From Kineococcus siccus (GTDB lineage Bacteria > Actinomycetota > Actinomycetes > Actinomycetales > Kineococcaceae), in the NCBI RefSeq assembly GCF_009906795.1, contig NZ_JAAALN010000003.1:1-64000 (forward strand): a DNA stretch of 64,000 bases. The letters are read 5' to 3'. This document shows positions 44,114 to 51,247 of this stretch, piece by piece (position 1 is the stretch's first letter; each line of letters starts with the position of its first letter). A program made the position numbers and the translations under genes. The notes under the pieces are model-generated. The model saw nothing but the letters and a program-made list of their open reading frames with translations, had not been told where the DNA came from and searched no databases.

Positions 44114-45361
44114 TCACCGGCCGACGGTCTCCTCCAGCCAGGTGAGCAGCGCCCGGCCGATGCCGTGGGGGTCGTCCTCCGAGGGCCAGTGGACGCCCCG
44201 CACGGCCACCTCCTGCTGGTTCCGCCAGGTCCGCAGGAGGTCGAGCCGGCGGCCGGCCGTCAGCGCACCCGGTTCGGCGCGCAGCAGCAGCTTGGGGACG
44301 TCGCTGTCGGCCATCCACCGGCTGTGCGCCTGCACGAGGGCGGCCGTCTCGGGCCTGCGCCCTCCCAGCGGGACCTCCCGCGCCCAGTCCAGCGGCGGAC
44401 GGCGGTCCTCGCCCGGCCGGCGGTACGGCGCCCGGTAGACGTCCAGCTCCGTCTCGGACAGGCTGCGCAGCACGCCCATCCGGATGTTCTCCACGAACTG
44501 GTTGTCGCCGAGCTGGAACGCCTCACCCTCGTCCGAGTGCATGGTCCGGAACATCGGCCGGATCATCGGCGGCGTCCAGTCGTCCCACTCGAACGGGGGT
44601 GTCACCGCCTCGGTGTGGGCCACGCCCGCCACGGCCCCGGGGTGGTCCTTGGCCCACTCGAAGGCGAGGTTGGCCCCCCAGTCGTGTCCGACGAGGACGA
44701 CGTCGCGCGTGACGCCGAGCGCGTCCAGCAACCGGCTCAGGTAGTCGTACTGCGTGCGGAACGAGTAGGCGCCGTCGAAGGAGTGCGGCAGCTTGTCGGA
44801 CTCGCCGCTGCCGAGGAGGTCCACGGCGATCGCCCGCCCGGCCTGCGCGGCGTAGGGCAGCACGTTGCGCCAGAGGTAGGCCTGACCGACGTCGCCGTGC
44901 AGGAAGACGATCGGGCGGCCCTCGCCGAGGGTGACCGTGCTCATGCCGAGACCGTCGACCGTGGTCGTGCGACGCTCACCGGTCATGACCGGCGAGATGT
45001 CCTCGGGGGAGGGGCGCGGCGGGGCCAGGGCGATGTTGTCCCCCAGGACCGCGGGCGGGCTCATGGCGGTTCCGCCGGCGTTGACGTGCTCGAAGTAGTC
45101 GTACCAGCCGGACGCCGCGATCCCCGCCTGCAACCGCTCGAACAGCTCACGGTTCGGCAGGCGGTAGACCCCGAAGAAGTCGAAGTCCGCCCGCAGGTCG
45201 ACGCTCGGGTCGTTGGGCCCCCACGCGATGACCTCGACCCCCGCGGCCGTCATGCTCGCGACCATGGGCGCGAGCCGCTCCGCGTACTCCTGCCGGGCGT
45301 CGACACCGGCGTCGCGCCAGGCGTCCTTGTACTTCCAGAGCTCGATGAAGATGTGCTGCAC
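44114..45361 (-). CDS. DUF6616-like domain fused to a haloalkane-dehalogenase-like hydrolase
   Basis: A 415-residue fusion. Residues 1-100 resemble the small DUF6616-type alpha/beta-barrel domain (HIFIELWKYKDAW, GVEVIAWGPNDPS, FFGVYRLPNRELFERL). From about residue 125 it is an alpha/beta hydrolase: HGDVGQAYLWRNVLPY (oxyanion region), nucleophile D227 in GHDWGANL, acid Glu in AEPGAL near 348 and base His in GVHWPSED. The order matches class II haloalkane dehalogenases, but the halide-stabilising Asn after HG is Asp, so dehalogenase activity is uncertain. GAGGACG precedes the GTG at 45361. Confidence 0.78.
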   Translation of the reverse strand: MQHIFIELWKYKDAWRDAGVDARQEYAERLAPMVASMTAAGVEVIAWGPNDPSVDLRADFDFFGVYRLPNRELFERLQAGIAASGWYDYFEHVNAGGTAMSPPAVLGDNIALAPPRPSPEDISPVMTGERRTTTVDGLGMSTVTLGEGRPIVFLHGDVGQAYLWRNVLPYAAQAGRAIAVDLLGSGESDKLPHSFDGAYSFRTQYDYLSRLLDALGVTRDVVLVGHDWGANLAFEWAKDHPGAVAGVAHTEAVTPPFEWDDWTPPMIRPMFRTMHSDEGEAFQLGDNQFVENIRMGVLRSLSETELDVYRAPYRRPGEDRRPPLDWAREVPLGGRRPETAALVQAHSRWMADSDVPKLLLRAEPGALTAGRRLDLLRTWRNQQEVAVRGVHWPSEDDPHGIGRALLTWLEETVGR

Positions 45362-45409
45362 GGCTCGTCCTCGGGGTCGTCGGGGTGGTGGGCGGGAAGA
45401 CCTCCGGCC

Positions 45410-45443
45410 GGTGGCCGGTCCGCGGTGGCCGGTCCGCGGTGGC
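45410..45443 (+). repeat. Tandem 14-bp repeat before the GlxA-type regulator gene
   Basis: GGTGGCCGGTCCGC occurs twice in direct tandem, followed by a six-base start of a third copy. It lies in the 246-nt divergent region between the fused hydrolase and the regulator. It could be paired operator half-sites or simple slippage. Nothing else is evident in this gap except three TGTTCC words. Confidence 0.5.
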
Positions 45444-45607
45444 TGTGTTCCAGCTCGCGGTCCGGCTGTTCCGGGCCCGCAGCCAGTGTTCCCCGGCGGC
45501 CGGGCCGGCCACCAGGTCGGGTCGTTGTCAGATCCGGACACCGCCGTGGGGCCCTCGCGCGTCGGCGGCCCTTGCCCCCCGCGTCGACGCGAGGCACCCT
45601 GACCCGC

Positions 45608-46621
45608 GTGGAACCTCCCGCGGCGAGCCCGCACGTGGTGGCCGTCGTCCTCTTCCAGGGCGTCGACGCCGTCGACGTGACCGGTCCCGCGGAGGTGTTC
45701 AGCACCGCCAACTGGCTGCTGCGGCAGCGTGGCCGGGAGCCGCGGTACGAGGTGCACCACCTCGCCGATCGAGCCGGGCCCGTCCGGACCGTCTCCGGGG
45801 TCCGCCTGTACGCCGACGAGACCTTCGACGGCTGGCGCCTCACCCCCGACACGCTCCTGGTCCCCGGGGGGATCCAGCTCACGGACGACGGCCCCGTGCC
45901 GGTGATCGACGCCACCGCCGTCGAGTGGATCCGCGAGGCGGGACGCGAGGCGCGCCGCATCGTCTCCATCTGCGCGGGAACGCACCTGACCGCGGCGGCG
46001 GGTCTGCTGCGCGGGCACCGCGCCACGACGCACTGGTCGACGGTCGACCGCCTGGCGGCGGAACAGCCGCTCGTCCAGGTGGAACGCGACCCGATCTTCG
46101 TCCGGTCGGGTCACGTGTGGACGAGTGCCGGCATGACCGCCTCGCTCGACCTGGCCCTCGCCCTCGTCGCCGAGGACCACGGGGCCGAGCTGTCCCTCGA
46201 GGTGGCGCGCATCATGGTGATGTACCTGCAGCGACCGGGTGGTCAGAGCCAGCTCAGCGTCCCCCTCGCGCGCAGCGGTGGCGGCCGGCGCGACCTGCGT
46301 GACCTGCGGAGCTGGATGGGGGAGAACCTCGACGGTGACCTGTCGGTGCCGGCCCTGGCGTCGCGGATGTCCTTGAGCGAGCGGCACTTCGCCCGGTTGT
46401 TCCTCGCCGACACGGGGATCACGCCGGCCGTGTTCGTGGAGCAGCTGCGGATCGAGGGAGCCCGGCGCATGGTCGAGCAGACGGACCTCCTGCCCCGCCA
46501 GATCGCGAGGTTCTGCGGCCTGGGGTCGGTCGAGACCCTGCACCGGGTCTTCCGCACCCACCTGGGCACGACGCCGGGGGAGTACCGACGGCGGTTCCGC
46601 CCCGCGCAGCAACGCCTCTGA
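45608..46621 (+). CDS. GlxA-type AraC regulator with DJ-1/PfpI domain
   Basis: A 337-residue regulator. The N-terminal DJ-1/PfpI (amidase-like) domain spans about residues 8-190, including LVPGGIQL and the nucleophile-elbow-type Cys in SICAGTHLTAAAG near 122 and RATTHW. A C-terminal AraC domain (ASRMSLSERHFARLFLADTG then FCGLGSVETLHRVFRTHLGTTPGEYR) follows. The N-domain is related to isonitrile hydratase. Such proteins usually regulate adjacent catabolic genes, here possibly the divergent hydrolase or the HD/amidohydrolase pair downstream. Confidence 0.87.
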   Translation: MEPPAASPHVVAVVLFQGVDAVDVTGPAEVFSTANWLLRQRGREPRYEVHHLADRAGPVRTVSGVRLYADETFDGWRLTPDTLLVPGGIQLTDDGPVPVIDATAVEWIREAGREARRIVSICAGTHLTAAAGLLRGHRATTHWSTVDRLAAEQPLVQVERDPIFVRSGHVWTSAGMTASLDLALALVAEDHGAELSLEVARIMVMYLQRPGGQSQLSVPLARSGGGRRDLRDLRSWMGENLDGDLSVPALASRMSLSERHFARLFLADTGITPAVFVEQLRIEGARRMVEQTDLLPRQIARFCGLGSVETLHRVFRTHLGTTPGEYRRRFRPAQQRL

Positions 46622-46671
46622 GCCGCTGGGCGGGCGACGGTCGGCTGCGCCGTCGCGGACCGCCCGTCACC

Positions 46672-46710
46672 GTGACCCACGTCACCGCGATGGTTCCTTG
46701 CGGGGAACCA
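46672..46710 (+). promoter_or_regulatory. Composite element upstream of the HD-domain gene (copy 1)
   Basis: GTGA-N6-TCAC (46672-46685) is followed after 8 nt by TTCCTTGCGGGGAACCA, in which TGGTTCC-N6-GGAACCA (46691-46710) is a perfect dyad. A sequence with the same spacing lies at 57947-57985 before another gene. The first part resembles a CRP/GlxR site. GGAACC could also serve as an ECF-type -35. Confidence 0.45.
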
Positions 46711-46824
46711 CGGACGTGGTGGGACGGTGGCGCGAAACCGCCGCACACCGGGAGTCACGATGACGACGAGCACCTGCCCACCGATGAGCCCGATCGCCGC
46801 CACCGGCCGCGTGTCGGTGTGACC

Positions 46825-47466
46825 GTGACGGACGTGAGCGAGTTCCCCGAGACGCCCCTGGCGCGCACGGCCCACGAGTTCCTCGTGGGGGGCTCGGCGC
46901 AGACGCTGGTCAACCACAGCCTGCGCAGCTACCTGTTCGCGCGCCGCGTGGCCGACCTCCGCGGCCTGCGCCCGGACGTCGACTTCGACGACGAGGTGGT
47001 CTTCGTCAGCTGTGCGCTGCACGACGTCGGCCTGACCGAGGCCGGGAACGGTGATCAGCGGTTCGAGGTCGACGGAGCGGACCTCGCCGTGCGGGTGCTG
47101 CGCGACGCCGGCATGGCCGCCGACCGCACCTCGCTGGTGTGGGACGCGATCGCCCTGCACACGTCGGCCGGCATCGCGGACCGCAAGGCGCCGGAGATCG
47201 CCCTGTCGTTCTACGGCATCGCCCTGGACGTCTTCGGCCTCGGCGCCGAGCAGTTCCCCGGCGAGGTCCTCGCGGGTGTCCACGCGGGTCGCCCGCGCCT
47301 GCAGCTGGCGGACGAGCTGGCCCGGATGGTGGTCGACCAGACCGTGGACAAGCCGGCGAAGGCCCCGCCCCTGAGCTTCCCCTCCCTCCTCGTCGGCGAG
47401 GTGAGGGGCGCCGGGAGCGTGCCGGACTTCCGGGGGCTCGTCGCCGCCGGCCCGTGGGGTTCCTGA
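46825..47466 (+). CDS. HD-domain protein, cyanamide-hydratase-like
   Basis: A 213-residue HD-superfamily hydrolase. NHSLRSYLFARRVA near residue 31, LHDVGLTEAG near 68 (the HD pair), FEVDGADLAVRVLRDAG near 83 and AIALHTSAGIADRK near 108 match the family that includes fungal cyanamide hydratase, which adds water to cyanamide to give urea. The bacterial members are mostly uncharacterised. GTG 46825 (alternative 46819) is preferred over upstream starts because the preceding codons are untypical. The amidohydrolase gene follows. Confidence 0.78.
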   Translation: MTDVSEFPETPLARTAHEFLVGGSAQTLVNHSLRSYLFARRVADLRGLRPDVDFDDEVVFVSCALHDVGLTEAGNGDQRFEVDGADLAVRVLRDAGMAADRTSLVWDAIALHTSAGIADRKAPEIALSFYGIALDVFGLGAEQFPGEVLAGVHAGRPRLQLADELARMVVDQTVDKPAKAPPLSFPSLLVGEVRGAGSVPDFRGLVAAGPWGS

Positions 47467-47562
47467 CGAACCACGATACGGGCGTGGCCGGTGCCCCCCG
47501 CCGCTGAAGGCTTCACCAGCGCCCGTGCGGGAAACCCTCATGGCCGCAGACCGTTCCGCCCC

Positions 47563-47572
47563 CCTAGCGTCG
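47563..47572 (+). promoter_or_regulatory. Promoter -10 element before the YtcJ-type amidohydrolase gene
   Basis: CCTAGCGTCG contains a TAGCGT -10 hexamer, 72 nt before the start codon. The identical ten bases occur in three other promoter positions of the window (27868 and 56099 on plus, 51112 on minus). GGGAAAC (47529-47535) with CGTT 16 nt later is an alternative ECF-like pair. Confidence 0.35.
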
Positions 47573-47643
47573 AGCCAGCCGGTCGCGCCCGGTCCGTCCG
47601 TCGGACCGCACCGTCGGCGCCGACGACGAGGAGAGGACCAGCG

Positions 47644-49302
47644 ATGGTCGAAGGACACGCCCAGGCCGACCTGGTCGTCACCGGCGCGGTCGTGCGCACG
47701 CTCGACGCGGACAACCCCTCGGCGCAGGCGTTCGCCGTCGCGGGCGGCGTGGTCCTCGCCGTCGGCGACGACCACGCCGTCCGCGCGCTGACCGGTCCGG
47801 GCACGCAGACCGTCGACCTGGGGGGCGCGGTCGTCCTGCCCGGCCTCGTCGACGTCCACAACCACCACGCCATCGCGGGCGAAGTGGACCTGCACCAGCT
47901 GAAGGTGTCCTCGACGGCGTCGGTCGAGGACGTCATCGCCGCCGTCGCCCGTCGTGCGGCTGACCTGCCGGACGGCGACTGGGTGGTCGGCGAGTCCTGG
48001 GGCGTGGCGATGATCGACCAGCTCTCCGACCGGACCGTGCTGGCCGCCCTGGACGAGGCTGCGGCGGGACACCCGGTGGTGCTGACCGACGACAGCCACC
48101 ACAACAGGTGGGCGAACACCGCCGCGATGCGAGCGGGCGGTGTCCTGGACCTGACGGGTGACCCGCCGGGTGGGCACGTGGTCCGCGACGCCACCGGGGC
48201 GCCGACCGGTGTGCTGGTGGAGTCGGCGGGGGCGATGGTCTCCCGCGCCCACCGGTCCACCACGCACCGGAACACCGAGTACCACGCCCGGAACTCCGAA
48301 CGCGGCATCGAGCTGTTGCACCGGTTCGGCATCGTCGCGTTCCAGGAGGCGGCGGCCTCGCTCGACACCATGGCCGGGCTGCACGCGCTCGACACCGAGG
48401 GGCGCCTCGCGGCGTGGGTGGTGAGTTCGATGCTCGTCAACGACCTGATCTTCGGCACCGAGGTCGTCGGGGAGCCGCTCATCTCGGCGGGCGAGCAGTT
48501 CCGCAGCGCGCACCACCGACCCGACTTCATCAAGATCTTCCTCGACGGCATCCCGCCCTCGCGGACCTCCGCGTTCCTGCAGCCCTACCTGCCCGACGAG
48601 GCCCACGGCGCCTGCTTCCACGGGGCCACCACGATGGACGCGGACGCGCTCGAGGCCTGGATCCGCCGCGCCGTCGAGCTGGGTCTCGGGGTCAAGGTGC
48701 ACGGCATCGGCGACGCGTCGGTCCGCATGGTCCTGGACACGGCCGAACGCGTGCGCGCCGACCTCGGCGCCCTCCCGCCGATGCACGTCGCGCACGGCCA
48801 GTACGTGCACCCCGACGACGTCCCGCGCTTCGGGCAGCTGGGCGTGCACGCCGACATCTCCCCGCCGCTGTGGTTCCCCACCCCCCTCCTGCAGGCCCTG
48901 CGGGCGGTCCTGCCCCGGCCTGCCGCCGACCGCGTGCACCCCAACCGCGACCTGCTGGACTCCGGGGCGGTGCTGGCCGCCGGGTCCGACTGGCCCGTGA
49001 CGGGAACTCCCGACCCGTGGCTCGGCATCGCCGGCCTGGTGACGCGGTCGGACCCGACCGGCCGGTTCCCGGGCGAGCTGTGGCCGGAGCAGGCCATCAC
49101 CGTGAGCGAGGCGATCGCCGCCTACACGACGGGTGCGGCCACCGCCATGGGCCTGGCCGACGTCACCGGTCGCCTCACGCCGGGGATGTCCGCGGACTTC
49201 GTGGTGCTGGACCGGGACCCCTTCGCCGTACCGGCGCAGGAGCTGGGTTCCGTCACCACTCGGGAGACCTGGTTCGCCGGCACGAAGGTCTTCGAGGCCT
49301 GA
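47644..49302 (+). CDS. YtcJ-type amidohydrolase (N-substituted formamide deformylase-like)
   Basis: A 552-residue Amidohydro_3 protein. Metal ligands are visible as H71-x-H73 (DVHNHH), the carboxylated-Lys region FIKIFLDGIPPS near 300, VHGIGDAS near 352, HVAHGQYV near 382 and AAGSDWPVTG near 445. The family includes N-substituted formamide deformylase (NfdA), which hydrolyses formamides formed from isonitriles, but substrates vary widely. GAGGAGAGG precedes the ATG. It follows the cyanamide-hydratase-like gene on the same strand after 177 nt. Confidence 0.82.
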   Translation: MVEGHAQADLVVTGAVVRTLDADNPSAQAFAVAGGVVLAVGDDHAVRALTGPGTQTVDLGGAVVLPGLVDVHNHHAIAGEVDLHQLKVSSTASVEDVIAAVARRAADLPDGDWVVGESWGVAMIDQLSDRTVLAALDEAAAGHPVVLTDDSHHNRWANTAAMRAGGVLDLTGDPPGGHVVRDATGAPTGVLVESAGAMVSRAHRSTTHRNTEYHARNSERGIELLHRFGIVAFQEAAASLDTMAGLHALDTEGRLAAWVVSSMLVNDLIFGTEVVGEPLISAGEQFRSAHHRPDFIKIFLDGIPPSRTSAFLQPYLPDEAHGACFHGATTMDADALEAWIRRAVELGLGVKVHGIGDASVRMVLDTAERVRADLGALPPMHVAHGQYVHPDDVPRFGQLGVHADISPPLWFPTPLLQALRAVLPRPAADRVHPNRDLLDSGAVLAAGSDWPVTGTPDPWLGIAGLVTRSDPTGRFPGELWPEQAITVSEAIAAYTTGAATAMGLADVTGRLTPGMSADFVVLDRDPFAVPAQELGSVTTRETWFAGTKVFEA

Positions 49303-49353
49303 CCGTCCGGCCGCGAGGGCGGGCCGAGGAACTGCGGACCGGCCCGATCGGCC

Positions 49354-50568
49354 TCACGGACGGAGCACCGCGCTGCCCGCGGGGGAGGTGTCGAGGTTCT
49401 CCACCACGACGGCCAGGCCCTGCCCGACACCGATGCAGACCGCGGCCAGGCCCCAGCGCTGCCCCGTCGCCCGCAGCACCGCGGCGAGCGTCCCGAGCAC
49501 CCGTCCACCCGAGGCCCCGAGCGGGTGCCCCAGCGCGATCGCCCCACCCCACTGGTTGACGATCCCCGGGTCGACCTCCCACGCGTCCAGGCACGCCAGC
49601 GACTGCACCGCGAACGCCTCGTTCAGCTCCACCGCGCCCACGTCGGACCAGCCGATCCCCGCCCGCACGAGGGCTCGTCGGGCGGCCTCCACGGGGGCGT
49701 AGCCGAAGAACTGCGGTTCCAGCGCCGAGAGTCCCCGCCCGGCGATCCGCGCCACCGGCGAGCGCCCGATCCGCCCGGCGGCCTCCGCCGAACCCAGCAG
49801 CAGTGCGGACGCCCCGTCCGACAGCGGGGAGGCGTTCCCGGCGGTGATGCTGCCCGCGGGGCGGAACGCCGGGATCAGCTGCGCCAGGAGCTCCGGCGTG
49901 GTGGTCGCCCGGATGCTCTCGTCGCGCAGCAGTTCCGTGCCGGGGACCACGGTGACCTGGTCGTCGTAGTGGCCTGCGGCCCAGGCGGCGTCGGCGCGCT
50001 GGTGCGAGAGCGCGGCGAAGACGTCCTGGCGTTCCCGGGTGATGCCGGAGCGCTCGGCGAGCTGCTCGTTGCCCTCGCCCAGCGAGACGGTCCACTCCGC
50101 GGGCATGCGGGGGTTCACCAGCCGCCAGCCCAGGGTGGTGGAGACGGCGGTCGTGTCCGCGGGCGGGAAGGCCCGCTCCGGCTTGGGCAGCACCCAGGGG
50201 GCCCGGCTCATGGACTCCACGCCCCCGGCGACCACCACGTCGCCGTCGCCGGTCTCGACGGCTCGCGCGGCGTCGACGACGGCCTGCAGGCCGGAACCGC
50301 ACAGCCGGTTCACCGTGACGCCGGGCACCGTGACGGGGAACCCGGCCAGCAGGGCGGCCATCCGGGCGACGTCCCGGTTGTCCTCCCCGGCGCCGTTGGC
50401 GTTGCCGAGCACGACGTCGTCCACGGCCGCGGGGTCCAGGTCCGGTGACCGTTCCCGCAGCGTGGTCAGGACGTGCGCGGCCAGGTCGTCGGGCCGCACG
50501 CCGGAGAGTCCTCCGCCGTAGCGGCCGAACGGGGTTCGGACGAAGTCGTAGAGGTAGGCGGACGTCAT
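49354..50568 (-). CDS. pcaF: Acetyl-CoA acyltransferase, probable beta-ketoadipyl-CoA thiolase
   Basis: A 404-residue thiolase with the acyl-enzyme Cys in NRLCGSGLQAV near residue 90, NEAFAVQSL near 322, GHPLGASGGRVL near 354 with catalytic His, and the second Cys in VCIGVGQG near 386. In the last motif Val replaces one Gly of the usual CIGGGQG. The overall sequence and the beta-ketoadipate genes nearby suggest PcaF, which cleaves beta-ketoadipyl-CoA to succinyl-CoA and acetyl-CoA. A fatty-acid thiolase cannot be ruled out; pcaIJ are not adjacent. Confidence 0.8.
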   Translation of the reverse strand: MTSAYLYDFVRTPFGRYGGGLSGVRPDDLAAHVLTTLRERSPDLDPAAVDDVVLGNANGAGEDNRDVARMAALLAGFPVTVPGVTVNRLCGSGLQAVVDAARAVETGDGDVVVAGGVESMSRAPWVLPKPERAFPPADTTAVSTTLGWRLVNPRMPAEWTVSLGEGNEQLAERSGITRERQDVFAALSHQRADAAWAAGHYDDQVTVVPGTELLRDESIRATTTPELLAQLIPAFRPAGSITAGNASPLSDGASALLLGSAEAAGRIGRSPVARIAGRGLSALEPQFFGYAPVEAARRALVRAGIGWSDVGAVELNEAFAVQSLACLDAWEVDPGIVNQWGGAIALGHPLGASGGRVLGTLAAVLRATGQRWGLAAVCIGVGQGLAVVVENLDTSPAGSAVLRP

Positions 50569-50641
50569 GGAGTTCTCCCGTTCGCTGCGCCGGCGTGGGC
50601 CCTCCCGGGCACGTCGGGGTCCTGCTCCCGCGACGGCCGGC

Positions 50642-51037
50642 TCAGGCGCTGAAGAACGGGTCGTCGACCTCGAAGCGCCACCGGCCGTCGGTCCCGCGCC
50701 GGAGCACCTCGGTCGACGTCGTCACGACCGGGCTCCCGTCGGGCGTCATGCCGGTGAACGTGATGACGAAGGACGTCACGGCGAGGTCGCCGGCGATGTG
50801 GAAGGCCCGGGGTTCCATCGTGAGTCCGGCTCCTCGGGCGTGGGCCGCCTCGAAGGCGGCGCGGATCGCCGCACGGCCCTCGGCCCGCTCCCCCGGGGCC
50901 CAGACGAGGACGGCGTCCGGCCCGTACTGCTCGGCGATCGCGTCGAAGTCGCCGGCGGCGAAGTGACGCTCGAAGCTGCGGAACGCGTCCGCGAGGTCGT
51001 CGGGCCAGGTGGTCGTGGTGGTCGTGGTCACCGTCAT
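50642..51037 (-). CDS. NTF2-like (SgcJ/DUF4440-type) protein
   Basis: A 131-residue NTF2-fold protein (SFERHFAAGDFDAIAEQYGPDAVLVWAPGERAEGRAAIRAAF, then VTSFVITFTG and RWRFEVDDPFFSA). Members are small enzymes or ligand-binding proteins without common function. The N-terminus has a run of seven Thr encoded by a near-perfect repeat. It is 73 nt upstream of the thiolase gene on the same strand and may be co-transcribed. Confidence 0.78.
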   Translation of the reverse strand: MTVTTTTTTTWPDDLADAFRSFERHFAAGDFDAIAEQYGPDAVLVWAPGERAEGRAAIRAAFEAAHARGAGLTMEPRAFHIAGDLAVTSFVITFTGMTPDGSPVVTTSTEVLRRGTDGRWRFEVDDPFFSA

Positions 51038-51102
51038 GCACTCCTCGTCGGCACTGCAGGGTCCGGGTGGCGCGGCCTCGCGGCGGAGCGCCCTGACGCC
51101 GA

Positions 51103-51112
51103 CGACGCTAGG
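51103..51112 (-). promoter_or_regulatory. Promoter -10 element before the NTF2-like gene
   Basis: On the minus strand this reads CCTAGCGTCG with -10 TAGCGT, about 66 nt before the start codon at 51037. It is one of four identical copies in the window. Confidence 0.35.
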
Positions 51113-51247
51113 TCCGGCCGGCGGGTGGGTTCCATGCGAGGTTCCCGAGCGCGCCTAGGGGAGTTCCTCAGGGAGCTCCCCGGCGATCCGCACCGCCACG
51201 CGGTCCGCGCGTGGCGCCGAGCGCCGGACCAGGACGCACGGACGACG

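Noticed and set aside
45064-45361. Separate small gene upstream of the hydrolase instead of a fusion
   Set aside because: There is no stop between the two domains, and the internal ATG at 45064 has only a weak ribosome site.
41690-45607. Long plus-strand frame reading into the GlxA-type regulator
   Set aside because: Only the part from 45608 onward has regulator domains. The upstream part lies antisense to the AraC and hydrolase genes and out of frame with the GMC gene.
46672-46824. N-terminal extension of the HD protein, and of the SnoaL-like protein at 57947-58033
   Set aside because: The two extensions would both contain T-x-x-T-x-x-VPCG, which looked like conserved protein. They use codons very rare in this DNA (GTA, TGT, AAA, CTA), better starts with ribosome sites lie downstream, and the similarity is better explained as a shared DNA element.
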